A DNA stretch of 64,000 nucleotides from contig NC_092363.1 of assembly GCF_030848805.1 (NCBI RefSeq), positions 15,594,600 through 15,658,599 of the forward strand, in the 5' to 3' direction. This document shows, in pieces, positions 33,954-45,923 of this stretch. How positions within the stretch are numbered: position 1 is the stretch's first letter; each line of letters opens with the position of its first letter. The translations under genes and the position numbers were made by a program. Source of the DNA: Temnothorax longispinosus (taxonomy: Eukaryota; Arthropoda; Insecta; Hymenoptera; Formicidae). Under the pieces are notes generated by a model that saw nothing but the letters and a program-made list of their open reading frames with translations, was not told where the DNA came from and made no database searches.

Positions 33954-34920
33954 ACCTATGCTTGGCTCGCCGCAAATCTCCCGCGGATCTCATCCACGGC
34001 GAAATGGTACGGCTCTCCTCTCTCCGCAGAGTAAGCGTGTCGCAGGTTCGACCCACTTTGGAAGGCGCAATTCCTCGCGGTTCGACCTCGTTACCTTGCC
34101 TGCTCGGTCAATCGATAATTCCGATCTCGTTGACCGGTAGCGCACCGATATCGTTAACACATTCTGCTACGATTTCGCTGAGGATGTCACACGTGCCGAT
34201 CGTCGCGACTTCGGGTTTTCTCTGGTACCACTACTGTTTCTGGACGTCATGCTCGATCTTGGAATAGGCTTCAGTCAGCTAATAACGACGTGGCGCACGT
34301 AGTCCTCGAGGCCGATCATGACAGTCCCTTCTCCGCACTTCCAGACTGCGCTGTTGCGTGCCGCGCTCGTGCCACGCTCATGCTACTGATCGAATTACCC
34401 CGAGCGAAGACACGACCTCATGCGTGATCGGGGATGCTGGTCGGGACACGAGAGGACCATGTGTCGCGCGCGCTGATGATGCAGATGCTGTGTGTGCGTT
34501 CCAAAACACGCAGAAGGGTACACGTTCGTGCGAACGAATGTGTTTTCGTATGCGTTTTCGAATGCACGCAAGCACCGCGTCGACGCGTTCCGTACGCCGT
34601 CGATGGAGGCTGCAGGCCGCCCGCGGTCCAGGCTGCCACGCAGTATACTGAGCGGTGGTGCCGAGAGCCCGGGAGAACCCGCGGGAGCCTGTTCGTGGGT
34701 GAACGAAGCTCTCCGAAAATCTGCGAAGATCCTCGATTCGATACACTCGGGGTCGCGCCACCAGCGCACTGAAGGACACGGATGGACCACCGGGACTACC
34801 TGTCGGACCAACAGCATCACCACCACCGAGAGAAAAGCGCGAAGTCTCTCGCTTCTCTTGAATGGACTCGTTCGCGCCTCACGTCGATAAGATTGGCGCA
34901 ATCGCTTTTTTCCCTTTGCC
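33954..34920. promoter_or_regulatory. CpG-rich island, possible promoter/first exon
   Basis: Strong CpG enrichment with dense overlapping ORFs on all frames, as expected for a GC-rich non-coding island. One plus-strand ATG at 34,782 in context CACGGATGG opens MDHRDYLSDQQHHHH, a hydrophilic start that could be a first coding exon, but I find no downstream exon. Function inferred from composition only. Confidence 0.3.
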
Positions 34921-37173
34921 CTCGTTTCTTTTCTTTTTTATCTTTTTCCCTTATCTTTGCTCATCGTAACAAGGTTACGTGTTTCCATTTCTAAAGAAAT
35001 AGAAAATTAAAGGCAGATCGATTCGATCGCTGTTCGAATATATATACGAGCGAGAACGTACCAAATTGACGATCCCTCTAAATTCGAAATCACGAGGATT
35101 ATGCTGTCCGATGTCGTCGTAACACCACGGTCACGGGGCATTAAACTCGCATTGAAACAGCGGTGCATCGATTTTGGATTATGGATGTTGCACTGTGAAT
35201 ACTTTGCAATGGGCGACACGCCGCGGAAAAACTCTCGTAGAAAGGAGAGCATCGTCCGTAAATAAAATATTTCATAAGCCGCGCTTATCAACTGCATACG
35301 TGCGAACAATTCGCGAAACATTCTCACTGGACAAACGTTATTGTATTTATTCTACGATAGGGAAGGATGATCCTTATACATATGAAGTATTATCCGTAAC
35401 ATTGCGTCCCAAATTATTCTACATCTTCTCGATATTCCGTATTTGGTATTACGTCTAGCATCAACATCAGATTATCAATGTTTTACATAAATATATAGTT
35501 AACATTTCTTATACAATCTTCTTGCTTATATTACTCGCGTAAATGCATTAAAATATTCTATAAATATTTTTTCCTTACATTTTTCGTACGGAAAATCAAA
35601 TATTTTTACACCCATCCCGTTTCTTTTGTTCCGTTATTTTTTAATATTACAAAGGGGGTATACCATATTTCTAGACGGGTCGAGTTGGGATTAAATTCGG
35701 CGGATATGGTCATATTTGTAATCTACGATCCCTTTACTTTTATGATTTCGATTTCGTGTCACTATCGTGAACCAGATCTTTTCGTCGATCGGCGTGACTT
35801 CCAGCAATTTCAGTAGCAATCGGGAGAAGCGTCGTTGTTACGGAATACAATCTGGAAATATGGATTCGGGATGCTGACTCGCATATCAGCTCTCCGAGAT
35901 GGGAAACATTATCCAGAACGAGGTGAATCGATCAGAAAATTGGATGAAATTGTTGCCCGATAAATGTTAAGAATTATTCTATGCTTACTCAATTGGAAAT
36001 GTATTGATTTGCTCCAATGTACCGAAGAGCCTTCAATTCTTTTGTTTTACTGATATTAGCATTAATTCTAGAAGACGTTACTGATTTTGCAATGTCATTT
36101 CTCTATTGTCTATGGAATAGAGATTTTTTTGTATTAATGCCTGCGTATTTTAAGAGTTTAATCGTATGAATCGCGAATATTGAATAATATAATTGTATAA
36201 TGTATACCATTAAATTTAATGGTATAAGACGTTAGGATAAAGTCGATGAAAAGTTAGTTCCAATAAAATTCACAGTAATAAAATTCTTTTCGCTTACGCC
36301 CTGACAGTTTGTACTCAATAAGGAAGAATTTTTCGCGCAACCCGTGTAAATCTTCCTTGGAATTCGTTGAATGCGAAGATATCTGAGATTTGTACAAGAG
36401 GTTGACGGGAATTAAACGTTACCCATTTTGATTAGATTCTCTTCGGATATTCATCGTGGTATAGTTTTTTTAGTTGTTTTTTCAAGTTTCGCAAGAATGG
36501 AACAGAGTGGTCGATTCCAACTATTTTGGTTCCGCGATGAACCTCCAGTCTTTTACTTCGCATAATGAACCTTATTCCAGGGATGGAGATTGTTAAAGAT
36601 GCTTTATCTTTTTTATTTTTTTACCGGTGGTACGGGTACTTGTCGTCCGCGAGCGTTTTCTTAGCATAATTGCCGAGATGAGGTAGAATTTTTAATGATA
36701 AGAAGGAAGAACTTTATAAAGAAAAATTTATTCTTCTGAAAAATGCATTTTAAGGATAAAAAAGTTATAAAGAAGTGCAGAGAGAGGAGAAATAATATTT
36801 ATATATAGATATAAAAAAAATGGAATAATATATTTGTATTACATGTCTTTGGCGGTGGTAACACGCGGAGGAGATGCAGTATTGATCGAAGGATCCAAAT
36901 TTTTTGGTAGACGTAACCCTCGCGCATCTCTGACCGCGTTTATATGCGGAAGAGTCCATCTGTGAAAGGGAGAGTGAAAGAAGGGGAGAAGAAGGAGCTT
37001 CGTGGTGTTTATCGCACGAGATGGGCGATGTGGTTACTTTGCGAATCGAACAGTTTTGAATCGCCGATGCGAGCCGAATTAGCCCGAGCACTCTCGAGCG
37101 TGCCTGGCGATCGATTCGAAATAAACCAGAGGTTTCGCACTGTCGACCTTCCGCCAACCTTCTCCTCCCCCCC
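34921..37173. other. AT-rich non-coding DNA
   Basis: No recognisable gene. ORFs at 35,007-35,327, 35,174-35,458 and 36,765-37,157 lack domains. A CpG patch lies at about 36,850-37,150. Confidence 0.4.
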
Positions 37174-37195
37174 CCTCTCTCTCTCTCTCTCTCTC
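37174..37195. repeat. (TC)n microsatellite
   Basis: Eleven CT units preceded by an eight-to-ten-base C run. Confidence 0.9.
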
Positions 37196-37426
37196 CTGAA
37201 AGATCCGTAGTTTCCTCCCATGAGATTGGTGTATCGTCCCATATTTAATCAAGAGCATCGCGCCAACCTGATACAAAGTCCAAGCTCGCGTCTAATTCGG
37301 AAACTGACATTACGCGTGGACTGCTCTGGGATTTCTGAAATTGGCCACGTGAGAACCAAGATAGAGATACAAATTCAAGCAGGAGATTATGCATAAAGAG
37401 AGTTTTGCGAACTGTCTGCTTGCTAG

Positions 37427-37438
37427 TCTCTCTCTCTC

Positions 37439-37489
<51 letters not shown>
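37427..37489. repeat. (CT)n microsatellite
   Basis: About 63 bp of CT repeats with two TTT interruptions. The minus-strand ORF through it (37,245-37,490) is arginine-glutamate repeat translation. Confidence 0.95.
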
Positions 37490-37490
<1 letters not shown>

Positions 37491-38009
37491 GATTAGAAGA
37501 ATTAATTATTTTTATTGTAAGTTTTCAAGCAACTTTTCATTAACTTTTAGAACCGTCTTTATTCTGTTTAAGATGTGATTAAGAGCTACTCTTTTTATTA
37601 AGATTCTCTGTCCACTTCTCTGCGCGGGTTTCATGTCCAATAAACTTTTGATGACTTCCTGATTGTTGAAAAAGAGTTCATGTGGAGAACCTTGATTCAT
37701 CTTTTAGAGAAACTGGTAAAGAGATCGACTATTTTTGTTTTTCTCCTTTTTACTTCTTTGTACAACCTCTCGTCGAGAGAGTAGATGTACCTCTTTGACC
37801 TCTCGGAGGTTGTGAGTCGTCTCGTTTGTTCAAGGGCTGCTTCTTATCCTCGCCTCACCGCACCGGGGCAAACTTTCCCTCGGGATGTCGAAACCGCTGT
37901 ATGAATCGTGTCGACTATAATTACGGTGCTGAAAGTATTGGTTGGATTCTTTCGACGAAGTTCCTCGAACAACAGACATGTTGCTCTCTCCCACGGGACT
38001 ATAAGTGCA
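37490..38009. other. Non-coding DNA left of the foldback element
   Basis: No recognisable gene or repeat. The short ORFs (37,512-37,700 minus; 37,826-38,119 plus, which runs into the foldback element) lack domains. Confidence 0.4.
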
Positions 38010-39085
38010 AACGGTGTATGTATAAAGCTAGCGTCTCATTTTGCGGAAACTCACAAACTATTGAGAATTCTGGGTTTCTTTTCAATAATTCTAGAGTTCC
38101 TGATAGGTTAAACAAATAGTTTTGGCCATTAAAGCAAAAAAAAAAACGCGTCAGTAGAAACTGAGACGCTAGGTTCACGCAGCGTCTCACTTTGTCCTAC
38201 ACGAGTTTTATTATATTTTGTCAGATTTTGCGAAATCATAGTTTTATAACAATTCTATAAAGAGCGTTTTACTCATTGATATTATTTACGATAATTTTAT
38301 CGTTGCATTTTTAATACGCGTATATATCGATGCTATAGATTTATATTAATATTACTCGTATAACGAACTTTCTCCGTGAATATTCGAATCTTCGATTTTA
38401 ATATATTTCCGATATATCTTCAATTTATTTATCTCGGAATGAGCTACTTAGACCTATTCTGACTTAAAATCATACTTTTCCAATATTTTTGTTTTTTGAA
38501 AAAAAAAATTTTTTTTATCAGGAACTAGTAAGTGCGCACCTCGAAAATTTTTTAACATAAGTCCCGAGGGGTAAATTTTTTTCCGGAAATCGGCAGTGCC
38601 ACCCCAAAAATTAAAAAAAATTTTTTGAGAGTTCTGACGGGAGTTCTGAAATCATACAACATTGCTAGTGCCAAAAACTCTTTAGAAGATGCTTCAATAT
38701 GCTCAGAACTATATACGAAAAATATTTTATATAAGCTGGAACTCCGAAATTTCAACTGGTGTCTCAACTCGGTATGCTTATTACATTGTAATTTTGTCTT
38801 GAGTGCCTTATAATTAATTTTTTGTTTTTATATGACAGAACTTTTTATAGAACTGTTATAGAACTAGAAGCAAAAGATATAGTGGTGGAACTCGTATAGG
38901 AAAAAGTGAGATGCGTAAACCTAGCGTCTCAATTTGTACTGACGCGTTTTTTGGCCTTAATGGCCAGAACTATTTGTTTAAACTTAAACTAAAAAGAAGG
39001 AAGTTAAATTAAAAAGGAAGTCAGAACCCTCAATAGTTTGTGAGTTTCCGTAAAATAAGACGCTAGCTTCACACATGTGCAAACG
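38010..39085. mobile_element. ~1.07-kb foldback element with two-part inverted repeats and AGCGTCTCA motifs
   Basis: The left arm (about 38,015-38,215) and right arm (about 38,880-39,078) are inverted copies. The outer block shares GCTAGCGTCT(C/T)ATTTT and GGAAACTCACAAACTATTGAG. The inner block shares TTTAAACAAATAGTT, GGCCATTAA, ACGCGTCAGTA and GAGACGCTAGGTT. The nonamer AGCGTCTCA or its complement recurs at about 38,030, 38,160, 38,180, 38,923 and (as AAGACGCTAGC) 39,058, like sub-terminal transposase-binding sites. The centre (38,220-38,880) encodes nothing recognisable. The superfamily and exact ends are undetermined. Confidence 0.8.
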
Positions 39086-40590
39086 TTTGTTTCCATTTCA
39101 CGATCTACCAGATATACGTTGCAGAAACAATAGCAGCATATTGCGCTACTTTATAACGTCTGTTATATGCTACTTTTCTGCAGCAAAAATTTCCAGACTA
39201 GACAAGAGAGTGGTGATCATTCTTACTTGACATTTTCAAGGCGTGCAGTAAAATAGCTTGACAGATCGTTGCAATAAAAATGGAAATTATCACAAAACTG
39301 AAGATAAAATTAATAGAGTTGAAATTATTCTTAATTTATATGTATATGTATATATAGATTTATCAATTTATGGCAGATTTGTCAACTTTATCGTCGCATA
39401 TGTGATAACTGATGGTATTATCGTGATATGGTTGAGACGAACCAAAGGATGAGTTATCTTTCGTCGATATTTCTTTAATAAATGTACGGCTGATTCCTTG
39501 TAATAATTAGAACAATTTAGGCTATATCGAAATTTTCTAATTACATATCTTTATTTGTAACAACTGCGTAGTAGACAGTTGTAATTAAAATAAAGTTTTA
39601 ATTCCTACCAATTGCTGCGTGGCAAGCTATTTCTGTAGTGTGCCGTTAACGTGGCGCTCTACTCGAAGGTAAGAGGTAGAGCTGTACCGGATGCTGGTAG
39701 TCTCAGATCTTCAATAAAACCCTATAAACGCGAACGATTATACACCTATCCAAGTAGTGGTCGCAGGATTATAATTGACAATTTACTAGATGGCGTTCCT
39801 ATTCTTTTTATAGCTCTTTGATCGTGCGAAGTGAGATATGAAAGTATGTGTTATCACGACCAGTTTGTCAAACGGAATTCCATATTGAGATTAGGAACTC
39901 GACGCGACACTTGAAAGGATTATGTACACGCGTGCGTAATCTGTCGATGAGACATCACCTTTTCATCGTTTAAAAAAGTTTATAAGCTTATTTTGTAAAA
40001 AAAAAAAAACTGATTAGTATTCGATGAGCCGAACAAAAGTAGCCGCAACCGTTGGGTGCTAAGAAATTTCTTTTAACATTTGCTCAAATAATTACGTGAT
40101 GTAAATCCGGTATATATACATAGCAAAAATTTCTGATCACGGTGGAAACGATCAATCATTATGCGGTGATTGTATATAATGATAAACTAAGAATATTCAA
40201 TACTTTTAAAGTTGGCGATTCCATTTAATGTAAAACTTTTCGTTGCAATAAATAACGTTTCGTGCTTCCTATAATTACGCTATAATCTAACAGATAGAAT
40301 TTTCGTGCAACGTATTAAATTAATTATTCTGATATATTCAAAAATTTCAAATACGTTAGCAGAATAAAAAATGTTACCTTGAAATTAAAAAAAAATCTTT
40401 AGGTAAATCAAGAAATACAATTGTTTTTTTTCTAACATAGCTTTATTTTTATCGATCTTAAACTTAAAAGCCAAACAAACGGAATCAATGACGGCGTGCA
40501 TTTGCCTTCGCAGTGGTCAGTTGTTATCCGACATCCATAAATCAATTAATTTCAGCTAGTTTGATATGTGTTGGGACTAATTTAAATTCT
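39086..40590. other. AT-rich non-coding DNA with one microexon candidate
   Basis: Mostly AT-rich. A locally GC-rich island at 39,610-39,710 contains an AG|...|GT-bounded 30-nt segment (39,639-39,668), discussed in the findings. No other feature is supported. Confidence 0.4.
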
Positions 40591-41105
40591 TTTGGGAGCC
40601 TTTGGAATCGTCGCGACAGGCCGGTAGAAGGTTGAAAGCTCGTCCACCCGATGTCGAGCGGCGTTTAATCGATTGGTGGGGACCGATCGGTGACTTACGG
40701 GAGCCTTGGGTGAAGCGTGCGGTGCCGCGAAAGAGACGAACGACGGACGAGGCGGGTGGTGGTGGGCAGGGGATGGAGGAAAGCAGCAGACGCCAACTTA
40801 AGTATTTTTGATCGAATTCCAAATGGCCGGTTCGTCGTCCGGTCGATCGGTCGGGAAGAATTCAAACCATGACGAGCAAATGGAATCGCTTGTTGGTCGA
40901 TTGCAAAAGAAAGGAGGAGGATGAAGAGAAGGAGGAGGAACAGAATAGGATAGAAGGCGAAATAAGCGTAAGTGAAAACCGCGACGCAAAAAGCCGACCG
41001 CGACTCACATTGGTGCTAGAGCTAAGCGTCCCGGGGCTAATCGGTCCGCGGGGTCGATCGATGAACTCTTTAGATTCAAATTGTCATTTTTCTTTCTTTC
41101 GGTAA
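40591..41105 (+). other. GC-rich island with possible first coding exon (40,869-40,967)
   Basis: An ATG at 40,869 opens 33 codons rich in Glu and Lys (KRKEEDEEKEEEQNR), ending in a strong donor AATAAGC|GTAAGTG at 40,967/40,968 in phase 0. A second, upstream ATG at 40,823 (context CAAATGG) starts MAGSSSGRSVGKNSNHDEQM and stops at 40,924, so it overlaps out of frame like a uORF. The arrangement resembles a 5' exon, but no following exon or homology is recognised. Confidence 0.22.
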
Positions 41106-41145
41106 CGTTCATGACCGAATGATTCGCGTGCTGCGTGCAGACTTA

Positions 41146-41148
<3 letters not shown>

Positions 41149-41176
<28 letters not shown>
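41149..41176. repeat. (GA)14 microsatellite
   Basis: Uninterrupted AG dinucleotides over about 28 bp. Confidence 0.95.
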
Positions 41177-41180
<4 letters not shown>

Positions 41181-44100
41181 CGATTTTTATTCTTTCTTTA
41201 TAACAATAAAATGCTTTGCAAGATCATTAATTTAGTCTCACTGTGATTCAAACGGGTATGTTTGATGTCTCGTTAGAGAGGTCGCATTTCTGGTGTATTT
41301 CTTCGCCTTATCATTTGATTCATATATTAAACACTTCGTCGTTGTTTGAACTTGACGTAAATATTCGTTCTCGTTTTACGGTCCGTATCGTGTTACATTT
41401 GACAATTCGTTTATCATCGCGGCTGCGAAAGATATTATTTAAATTCAATATAAATTCAGATGATCCACAAGCTGTTGATACTTCTAATTGCATATGTAGT
41501 AATTGAAATATGTAATAATCGCAATGATTTTCAAACAAAATATAGAGACAATTACGCTCTATTCACTGACAATTCGCGTCGCAAATTTCTATTTGTTGAT
41601 CTAAAATAATTTTTTACATACTTGCATTTGCTATTGAAATGTAAATATGCAGAACTAGCATATTTTTATATATATTTTTTTGATATTCTATTTTATGGCA
41701 TTTTTATATACATATTTAATATAAAATGTTTATATATATGTATATGTGTATATTAAGTTGTGTGATGAGAAACAATATCTATATATGATTTCGCGCTTTA
41801 TAAGAAAAATCTTACTACATTACTTATTCTACATATCAATATCAGATATTTTGCATATAAACATTTTGCGTTTTCTCTTCCATCGCGTTTAAAAAATCTT
41901 AAGTCACAGTTCTACGCCTCCACGACGGTCCCCCGCCCAAAACGTGACTCGCGTGAAATTCTTAAGATCTTACGACGCGCGACAAAAAAATCCTGTTTCG
42001 GGGATCGTCGATCGGCTTAGCGTCGTCTATGGAGCGAGCGAGCGTGAAAGGAACTGCTTTCAAAGGAGGAGTCATCGTAAAAATAGATTCAGATAATAGA
42101 AAGTACCGAATGCGTACGCGTGTCAGACTGAAAGGGGAATAAAGTACGAATCACGTAAGAATTCATAAGCGATACGAGTCGTACGAAAGTATACCATCAG
42201 GCGGGCTGAGATTACATCAGTGTAGCTTCTGCATTAAAGAAGGCCTTTTGAAAGAAAAAATGGGTTGAAAAAGTTTGTTGAAAAATAGTTAAGATTGTCT
42301 TTTGTAGTATTATAAATGTATTAATTCTGACGCAGTTTTACATATTTCATTTTGCTACGTGTGTTAATCTTGAATTTTTTACTTTACTTTTTTGATGAAG
42401 TCATTCTCAGGCAGAACGTGATTTTGTCATTGTATCAGTGCAAGCAGTGCCAGGGTATGCTAAAAACACTTTTATCCTCGTAATTCCCGGAGGCTTTTGG
42501 AGAGCAAAACCCGCTCGATGAGATAGCGTCTCCTTGAGAAACAGCAGACTTCGAAGATCCCGTGCCCTCTATTAGATCTCTTCGACCATTCTCAAGACAC
42601 AAACGCACATGGCCCCTCATTCGGGAGATTCGGCCCAACTTATCGAGCGTCTCGTAATTTTAGAATTACAAATATGTTGATTACAGTTTATTGAACCCAA
42701 AGTACTTGCTTTCTAGAAAGAAATTTTGCAGGAAAGCATGGGGGTATATTTTCTTATGTTCGCTATTTATTGTACGTTAAATAATAAAATAACGGCAATT
42801 TTTAGAATAATTTTAAAACAATATTTAATAAGAAATCTTTTAAAGCAATTTACAATATTTCTTTTTGAGTTGATAATTACTTTTATGTATAGATATATCT
42901 TCTATGATTATATTGTCTATCTTACAATTAGTAATTACTGATCGTTAAGTTTCATAAATCAAGAAGAATTGTCGAAAGTTAGACAAATTAATTTAAACGT
43001 GGAGACACATAATTTTCTCGACTTTCACACGAACTGACAAACCTAAGGGTGTCTTTTCTTGTCGCCTTTTTTCGTGCGTTGTCTCTCGCACCCTTGGAAA
43101 CATGCGATCTAGCGCGTTACAGGTTGTGGGAAGTAGGGTAATTTTGGAGAGTGGGTTTGAAGGCGACGACCCTCGTAATTTAATGCACAAGTTGCACTCG
43201 GAACACTCAAGTAAATCTCGCTTCCGCTCGTCAAGCAAGGAGATTCGGTTTCAGTAATTTGCGCCGGAACTTCCGCGATCGGGGCAAATGTGACCCCCCA
43301 GAATGATCGTCAAGAAAAAAGGGCAAAATGCCGAGGGTAAATCCTCGACTTCAGTAAATCTCAGGACGCCTAACGATCTATACGACGATTAATCATCCTC
43401 GCCTTTATACACTACCGTGCACTGATCGACCGATTTTTCTGTCAAGATTTCTCCGTTTTTCGTATTCCTTGATGATTTTTTTCTTTCCTCCTCACACCCT
43501 CTTACCCTCCAATGCATTTGCCAGCCAGCAGCGGGAAGGGGTTTCTCTCGGTTAAATCCATCGATCAGACGATGTTAGTAAAAGAGTTCCACGACGGCGT
43601 GAAAATTTTAATGATCGAACGGTACGAGAATCTTTTTAATAGTTCCTTTTTTTCATGCGTTCCTTCGTTCCGAAAGGTAGTACGGACCTATAAACTTCTC
43701 CCAAAGCAACAGACGTTAGAGCAGGTGCTATGCGAGAAGTCAGTTGTTCGAGAAGGAAGGTTTCTAATCTTGGAATTAATTATTATTATAAATCATTTAA
43801 AAAAGTTCTTTGCAAATTACATAATTATCGCAATTTCTATCTCGCGTGGTTGTCTTATAACTTACAAAAGCGTCAATTTTTGCCCTAATTATTATAGAGA
43901 TTAATATTTTTCATTTCTAAAAATTATTTAATAAAAATTCAACCATCGTCGTGCACTGATAAGAAGATAAAAATGAATGTATCCAAACGAAGAAGGAGAA
44001 TGGCCATTTTGTGTCTCATCGGCTTGTAATGACCGCTACAAAGCGCATCGCGTGCAAGCTAATGAGAGTAATCACTTAATAAAGGCGGTCCGGCATCGCG

Positions 44101-45682
44101 TGACGCTCTACGCGTATAACCGAGAATCAATATTTGATTTTGAGGTTTCTCCGGCACACGTTTCTCTTTTTATCTTTTATTTTTTCTTTGCGCATTATTG
44201 GACGAACGAGGAGAAAAGAAACTTCTACTTATACAAATGGACGGCATTTTATAGGAATAACGATTATTTTACTGTTCTAGTAATCATGCATTTTCCTTTT
44301 CTCTGAAACGCGCGCAATCACACGAGTGTACAAATCGCAAAGAAAGAATCGTCAACAATTGTTTTTATAAACTGGAACAAAAATGACTCATATAAATTAT
44401 ATCAAATTTTAATAATTATTTTTATCGTACGTGTTTAATAGTTGATATCGTGATCTTCAGTCAAGCTTGATGATGAGTTTATTATACTTCTCTGTTTAGT
44501 TTTACTTTGACACGTAACATAAACGTTGAATATCAATGCTATTCATTAATATATGACAGTGTCGCTGAAACGTTTGACAACCCGTTGTTCCTGTAGTTCC
44601 AAGAATTCGGACGCGCATCGTTGCCCCGACTTTTTCCAATTCTGTTTCCTGGCGGTCGACTCTCTTATTCGTACGCGGTTTTTATTATTCCACGGCGATG
44701 AGATCTGGTAACGATCAGTTCCCACATGGTAGAATTAGCATCGTGGCGTCATCAGTCACTCGTTTTGACACACCGAAAATAAATAGTCCGGCCGATCCGG
44801 CATGCGGAGCAAGAGAGATAGGGGGAAAAAAAGAGGTAACAGGACTCGCAGTTTTCTCGTCCCGTCGATCTCTCATCACAATCGTGAATTTTTGCTGGCT
44901 CTACGATTACGACGAATGCTCGTGAAAGCCCAAACGGTGTGATGCGCGCATCGCGCGGTGCGAATTTTCCACGCGTGATCGCGCCTCTCCATCGATCAAA
45001 TTCGGCGACGCTCAAGGAAACGGCGCGGCGAGAGTAGCGTTGGCCGAGTTGGTTTCGAGTGGTTGCGATCGAGTCCAGAAATCCATTTGTCATTTCGTGC
45101 GTCAGGGGTCCGAGACACGATCATTCGCTTCCGAGAGAAGACGGGTCTTTTTTTTACGGTAAGGTCGCGACCCTCGCTGCGACGAATTTTACGTTTCTCT
45201 TCGGAAACGGGTTTTAATCGATGATTTTTTCCACCGTATATAGAATCGATGAGAACAGGGAAACGATAGGGTGTTCGATCGACGACTTGTCAAGGTGTTT
45301 CAGCACTTTTTGAAAACGGTAGGAAACCTAAAATTCAAATAAAATTTCTCAAGAACCAATGTGGAATTGAATGTACATATGATATAATAGCTATCAGTTT
45401 CAGATTTTTTATTTTTACTTTAACGATATATATTTCGTCGTGTAAAAAAAAGAAATTATGTAATATTAACGGAAATATGTGTATCGTTGCGCGGTTGCTA
45501 AGGTTGCTAAGAAAAAAGGCATAAACGTGGCCACAAACAATAGTAAGAAAGGGGTAGTATAGGAAAAAAGGGATTTGAAGGGGGAATGGGTTCCAGGTGA
45601 AAATCAAATTTTCATCCAACCGGTCCGTACAAAATTCTAATTTGACGTCTGAAACTGACGACTGAAGGGGTAAAAGTGCGAG
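41177..45682. other. Non-coding DNA, no gene recognised
   Basis: AT-rich DNA, with TA-rich simple sequence around 41,650-41,760, plus CpG-rich patches at 41,920-42,060, 43,000-43,260 and 44,600-45,250. ATG-started ORFs at 43,512-43,904 (130 residues) and 44,698-44,925 (75 residues) are the most protein-like, but neither has a domain I know. Confidence 0.4.
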
Positions 45683-45705
45683 AAGGGGTGATTATTTCAC
45701 CCCTT
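45683..45705. repeat. Short hairpin AAGGGGTGA/TCACCCCTT
   Basis: A perfect 9-bp stem with a 5-nt TTATT loop. It sits in an unusual G-rich stretch (45,540-45,960) that also holds the 11-bp repeats at 45,873-45,923. Confidence 0.55.
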
Positions 45706-45872
45706 GGGAAAAGATTTTTACGTATAATACGCGTACCCGAGGCAACGTGCGTCGCGGGCGAAAGGGTGAGGCCTTTACCGCGGCACAGAGGGGTGAAATC
45801 GTAGAAAATGATAAACAGGATGAATCTTATTCAAATAGAGACAAGATCCTGGATTTAAGCGGGGAACCCCCT

Positions 45873-45923
45873 GGGTATCCACCGGGTGCCTACCTAGAAC
45901 CGTATATATACCGGGTATATACC
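45873..45923. repeat. 11-bp GGGT-NNN-(C/T)ACC-type repeats
   Basis: GGGTATCCACC and GGGTGCCTACC are directly adjacent. A third copy, GGGTATATACC, follows at 45,913 after ACCGTATATATACC. Copies share GGGT and ACC ends. Short and locally confined. Confidence 0.5.

Noticed and set aside
34000..34070. Possible tRNA because of GGTTCGACCC
   Set aside because: No matching A box or acceptor stem upstream; the B-box-like word is isolated.
44698..44925. 75-codon ORF with balanced composition
   Set aside because: No recognised domain or splice evidence; kept only as a weak possibility within the non-coding block.
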